Origin: JAQGMJ01 sp036271855
GTDB taxonomy: Bacteria; Pseudomonadota; Gammaproteobacteria; Burkholderiales; JAEUOS01
Reading direction: 5' to 3'
Assembly (NCBI GenBank): GCA_036271855.1
Contig: DATAZV010000287.1
Location: 1 to 16,110 of the forward strand
Length of the DNA stretch: 16,110 nucleotides
In this document: one piece after another, positions 14,063-16,110 of the stretch
Position numbering within the stretch: the first letter of the stretch is position 1
How the letters are laid out: the number at the start of each line of letters is the position of its first letter
The notes under the pieces: model-generated
The model's input: the letters and a program-made list of their open reading frames with translations, nothing else
Told to the model about the DNA's origin: nothing
Databases searched by the model: none
Program-made: the position numbers and the translations under genes

Positions 14063-14413
14063 CTACACCGCCTTGCCGCGCAACACCGCACGCAGCACCA
14101 CCGCGTGGTTCACCTCGGGGTCGCGCGCCCCGTAGAGTAGCGTGACCGGGCTGCCGCGCCCAAGCTTGCGCAATTCGGCGATGGCCGGATTGCCCGCCAG
14201 TTCCGCTTCGTAGCGCTGGCTGAATTCGGCAAACCGTTCCGGCGCATGGCCGAACCAGAGCCTAAGCGCCGTGCTCGGCGCGACTTCCTTGAGCCAGTGG
14301 TCCAGCTGCGCATCGGCCTTTTTGATGCCGCGCGGCCAGAGCCGGTCGACCAGCACGCGCAGGCCGTCGGCCGGCGCGGCGGGTTCGTAGATGCGCTTGA
14401 TCGCGAATGCCAT
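14063..14413 (-). CDS. DUF488 family protein (YeaO-like)
   Basis: 116 residues, a normal length for the short DUF488 proteins. Recognised by the N-terminal RIYEP and VDRLWPRGIKK, then LWFGHAPERFAEFSQRYEAEL, and the C-terminal TLLYGARDPEVNHAVVL. No enzymatic role is established to my knowledge; the fold is cytoplasmic and carries conserved Arg and Trp residues of unknown purpose. The ATG is well supported: GGGAGG lies just upstream. The gene follows the DUF6279-type lipoprotein gene by only 19 bases on the same strand and is probably cotranscribed with it. It ends 48 bases from the convergent glycosyltransferase gene. Confidence 0.88.
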   Translation of the reverse strand: MAFAIKRIYEPAAPADGLRVLVDRLWPRGIKKADAQLDHWLKEVAPSTALRLWFGHAPERFAEFSQRYEAELAGNPAIAELRKLGRGSPVTLLYGARDPEVNHAVVLRAVLRGKAV

Positions 14414-14432
14414 TCGTGCCTCCCGGCGGCGC

Positions 14433-15374
14433 TCAGTTGCCCGCTACCGCCAATGCGTTGAACTCGTCCATGTAGCCGGCGACGTTTTTCATCGCCGTCT
14501 CGCGCTGCTCCGCCGAGGCCAGGTTGGCGACGCCGGCGAACAGCTTTTCCATTTCCGCCTTGTAGCGCGCCGCGTATTCCTGGAACTCCGGCGTGCGCCC
14601 CTGCTCGAAGTCGGCCCAGCGCGCCAGGCGCCGCGCGATTTCCGGCGGCGGCGCGCTCTTGTCGATGGCCGCGTTGAGGATCACCACCAGTTCGGCCTGG
14701 CGGCGCCGGCGGTCTTCCAGCACCAGCGGGTAGTTGCCGGGCAGGCCGTCGGTCATGGCGCGGATGGTTTTCTTTTGCTCGCGATTGAACGAGCCGTACC
14801 AGCGCTCGGCCTCGGACAGCACGCGCTCATAGCGCTTGTCCTGGCGCTTTTCCAGCGAGGCGTTGATGTAGTCGTCGGCGAACTCGGCGTTCTTTTTTTC
14901 CATTTTCTTTTGCAGCGCGGCGATGTTGTCGGCGCGCAGGCGCCCGGCGAGCAGCGCGGCATCCGGCGCGGCATGCTCCACCAGGCGGCGCATCTGCTTT
15001 TGCGATTCGTCGAACAGCCAGGCGACGTCCGCCGTTTCTATCGGCTGACCCACCGGGCGGCCGACGCGCATCTGCACCTCGGCCAGGGCGCGGGCGTATT
15101 CCGGCAACTGGGTGCGGTGCCAGACCCGCAGGGCGCGCACGCTTTCCTTCACCGCCGTTTCCTGCTCGCCGTCGAGGTCGAAATAGCTGTCGGCCCACCA
15201 GGTGAGCAGGGTGGGCGCGTTGTTGTAGCTGAGCGAAACCGCATTGCATGCGCCCAGCCCGAGAGCCAGCAGCGCGAGCAAGAGGCCGCGCCAGGCGAGG
15301 GCACTGCGCACGCCGCCCTTTTTTTGCCCGGATTGGGCGTTAAGCTGGATCGGTGAAGCAAGCTGAAAACGCAT
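14433..15374 (-). CDS. DUF6279-type lipoprotein
   Basis: 313 residues. A hydrophobic stretch LLLALLALGLGAC ends in a lipobox with Cys43 as the predicted lipidated residue, followed by NAVSLSYNNAPTLLTWWAD and a charged, mostly helical body with EKKNAEFADDYI and DRRRRQAELVVI. This is the pattern of the DUF6279 lipoproteins of proteobacteria, which I recall as uncharacterised outer- or inner-membrane-anchored proteins. Start: ATG at 15374 has AAGGAAG at good spacing but leaves an unusually long 30-residue n-region; a GTG at 15311 with AAGGG close upstream would put the cysteine at residue 22, a typical signal length. The ATG is kept because of its ribosome site. It is divergent from glmU and upstream of the DUF488 gene. 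Confidence 0.8.
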   Translation of the reverse strand: MRFQLASPIQLNAQSGQKKGGVRSALAWRGLLLALLALGLGACNAVSLSYNNAPTLLTWWADSYFDLDGEQETAVKESVRALRVWHRTQLPEYARALAEVQMRVGRPVGQPIETADVAWLFDESQKQMRRLVEHAAPDAALLAGRLRADNIAALQKKMEKKNAEFADDYINASLEKRQDKRYERVLSEAERWYGSFNREQKKTIRAMTDGLPGNYPLVLEDRRRRQAELVVILNAAIDKSAPPPEIARRLARWADFEQGRTPEFQEYAARYKAEMEKLFAGVANLASAEQRETAMKNVAGYMDEFNALAVAGN

Positions 15375-15384
15375 GCACTTCCTT

Positions 15385-15430
15385 CAAAAAATCGGCTGCC
15401 GGATCAAATTTTACGCCTCAGGAGCCGATT
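15385..15430 (-). promoter_or_regulatory. terminator-like stem followed by a T-run in the lipoprotein leader
   Basis: On the minus strand AATCGGCT (15423-15430) pairs with AGCCGATT (15390-15397), an 8-bp stem with a 25-base loop, directly followed by a run of T. The ribosome site of the lipoprotein gene comes right after. It might be an attenuator or a chance inverted repeat. Confidence 0.25.
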
Positions 15431-15443
15431 CCACCGCTGCATC

Positions 15444-15479
15444 TTGGCGCCAAACCCCGGATGTTAAAATCGGCGCCAA
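15444..15479 (+). promoter_or_regulatory. glmU promoter region with a repeated TTGGCGCCAA palindrome
   Basis: TTGGCGCCAA (15444-15453, a perfect palindrome) recurs as TCGGCGCCAA (15470-15479), 26 bases on. Between them lies TAAAAT (15465-15470), a likely -10; no good -35 is seen (TCTTGG or TTGGCG at 17 or 15 bases). Position and spacing suggest the glmU promoter flanked by two operator-like sites, though the binding protein is unknown. Confidence 0.4.
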
Positions 15480-15495
15480 TCCCTAGAGGCCCCTT

Positions 15496-16110
15496 ATGTC
15501 TCTGAACATCGTCATTCTTGCCGCCGGCCAGGGCAAGCGCATGAATTCGGCCTTGCCCAAGGTGTTGCACCCGCTGGCGGGCAAACCGCTGCTCGGGCAC
15601 GTGATCGACACTGCCCGCGCGCTGGCGCCGCAGCGCATCGTGGTGGTCTACGGCCATGGCGGCGAGGCAGTGCCGCAAGCCATCAGCGGGGCCGAACTCT
15701 CCTACGTCAAGCAGGAACCGCAACTGGGCACCGGCCACGCCGTGATGCAGGCGGTGCCGCAGCTTGGACCGGCCGACCTGACCTTGGTTCTCTACGGCGA
15801 CGTGCCGCTGACCCGCGCGGAGTCGCTCAAGGCATTGGTCGAAGCGGCCACCCGGGCCAAAGGCCTGGGCATCCTGACGGTGACACTGCCCGACCCCACC
15901 GGCTACGGCCGCATCGTCAGGGAAGCCGGCAAGATCACCCGCATCGTCGAGCACAAAGACGCCAGCGCCGCCGAGCGCGCCATCGACGAAGTGAACACCG
16001 GCATCATGGCGATTCCCACCGCGCGCCTGCAGGATTGGCTGAAACGCCTGTCCAACAAAAACGCGCAAGGCGAGTACTACCTCACCGACATCGTCGCCAT
16101 GGCGGTGGCC
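15496..16110 (+). CDS. glmU: bifunctional UDP-GlcNAc pyrophosphorylase / glucosamine-1-P acetyltransferase, N-terminal part
   Basis: The first 205 codons, open to the right edge; the full protein is usually about 450 residues, so only the uridylyltransferase half is visible. It makes UDP-N-acetylglucosamine from GlcNAc-1-phosphate and UTP in the cytoplasm, the precursor for peptidoglycan and lipopolysaccharide. Motifs: the nucleotide-binding loop LAAGQGKRMNSALPKVLHPL at residues 8-27, QLGTGHAV (76-83), the metal-binding Asp102 in YGDVPL, GYGRIV (136-141), Glu152 in IVEHKD and Asn167 in NTGIM. All match E. coli GlmU residues in order. The ATG at 15496 has AGAGG six bases upstream. It is divergent from the lipoprotein gene. 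The left-handed beta-helix acetyltransferase domain is beyond the window. Confidence 0.97.
   Translation, partial: MSLNIVILAAGQGKRMNSALPKVLHPLAGKPLLGHVIDTARALAPQRIVVVYGHGGEAVPQAISGAELSYVKQEPQLGTGHAVMQAVPQLGPADLTLVLYGDVPLTRAESLKALVEAATRAKGLGILTVTLPDPTGYGRIVREAGKITRIVEHKDASAAERAIDEVNTGIMAIPTARLQDWLKRLSNKNAQGEYYLTDIVAMAVA

Noticed and set aside
15418..16068. A 216-codon minus-strand open frame at the right edge
   Set aside because: It is the antisense of glmU, whose plus-strand motifs are complete from 15496 onward.

Overview
The window looks like chromosomal DNA from a betaproteobacterium. It is strongly G+C-rich by eye, with heavy third-position G/C. It carries branched-chain acyl-CoA (leucine) catabolism genes under a LiuR-type MerR regulator, a betaproteobacterial-type carbonic anhydrase, and glmU. 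The genus cannot be settled from the sequence alone. No rRNA, tRNA, insertion sequence, CRISPR array or phage gene was seen. Genes are tightly packed: the longest stretch without one is about 240 bases (5714-5950).

Left block (1-1428, minus strand). A carbonic anhydrase gene runs into a MaoC-type (R)-enoyl-CoA hydratase gene, and then an acetyl-CoA acetyltransferase gene that leaves the window at base 1. A very large signalling gene (1529-5713, minus) lies upstream. Its product fuses a CheB methylesterase, a CheR methyltransferase, PAS sensors, a histidine kinase and a receiver domain, and no other chemotaxis gene is present.

Middle block (5951-10800). A minus-strand operon encodes a PaaI-type thioesterase, isovaleryl-CoA dehydrogenase (liuA, leucine breakdown) and a second hot-dog thioesterase. 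Its upstream region holds a perfect 22-bp palindrome. A near copy of that palindrome lies just upstream of a metallo-beta-lactamase-fold hydrolase gene at 10810. The gene for the likely binder, a LiuR-like MerR protein, sits beside that second copy at 10267-10689. Between them are an MFS transporter gene and a DUF2239 gene. The DUF2239 gene has a striking regulatory region of its own: a near-consensus promoter overlapped by two TTAYCCGGGTRA palindromes that together form a 45-bp inverted repeat. Part of the DUF2239 protein looks like a ribbon-helix-helix DNA-binding fold, so self-repression is a reasonable guess.

Right block (10810-16110). After the hydrolase come a two-domain (GT2 plus GT4-like) glycosyltransferase gene, then a minus-strand pair encoding a DUF488 protein and a DUF6279-type lipoprotein. 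Divergent from the lipoprotein gene is the start of glmU, which makes UDP-N-acetylglucosamine and runs off the right edge.

Working model: leucine or isovalerate degradation intermediates are sensed by the MerR protein, which controls the thioesterase-liuA operon and the MBL-fold hydrolase. The carbonic anhydrase, hydratase and thiolase genes plausibly serve the same carbon flow, with bicarbonate for a biotin-dependent acyl-CoA carboxylase not visible here. The rest is housekeeping or envelope related. Overall the window is fairly ordinary; the DUF2239 control region is the part that most deserves a second look.
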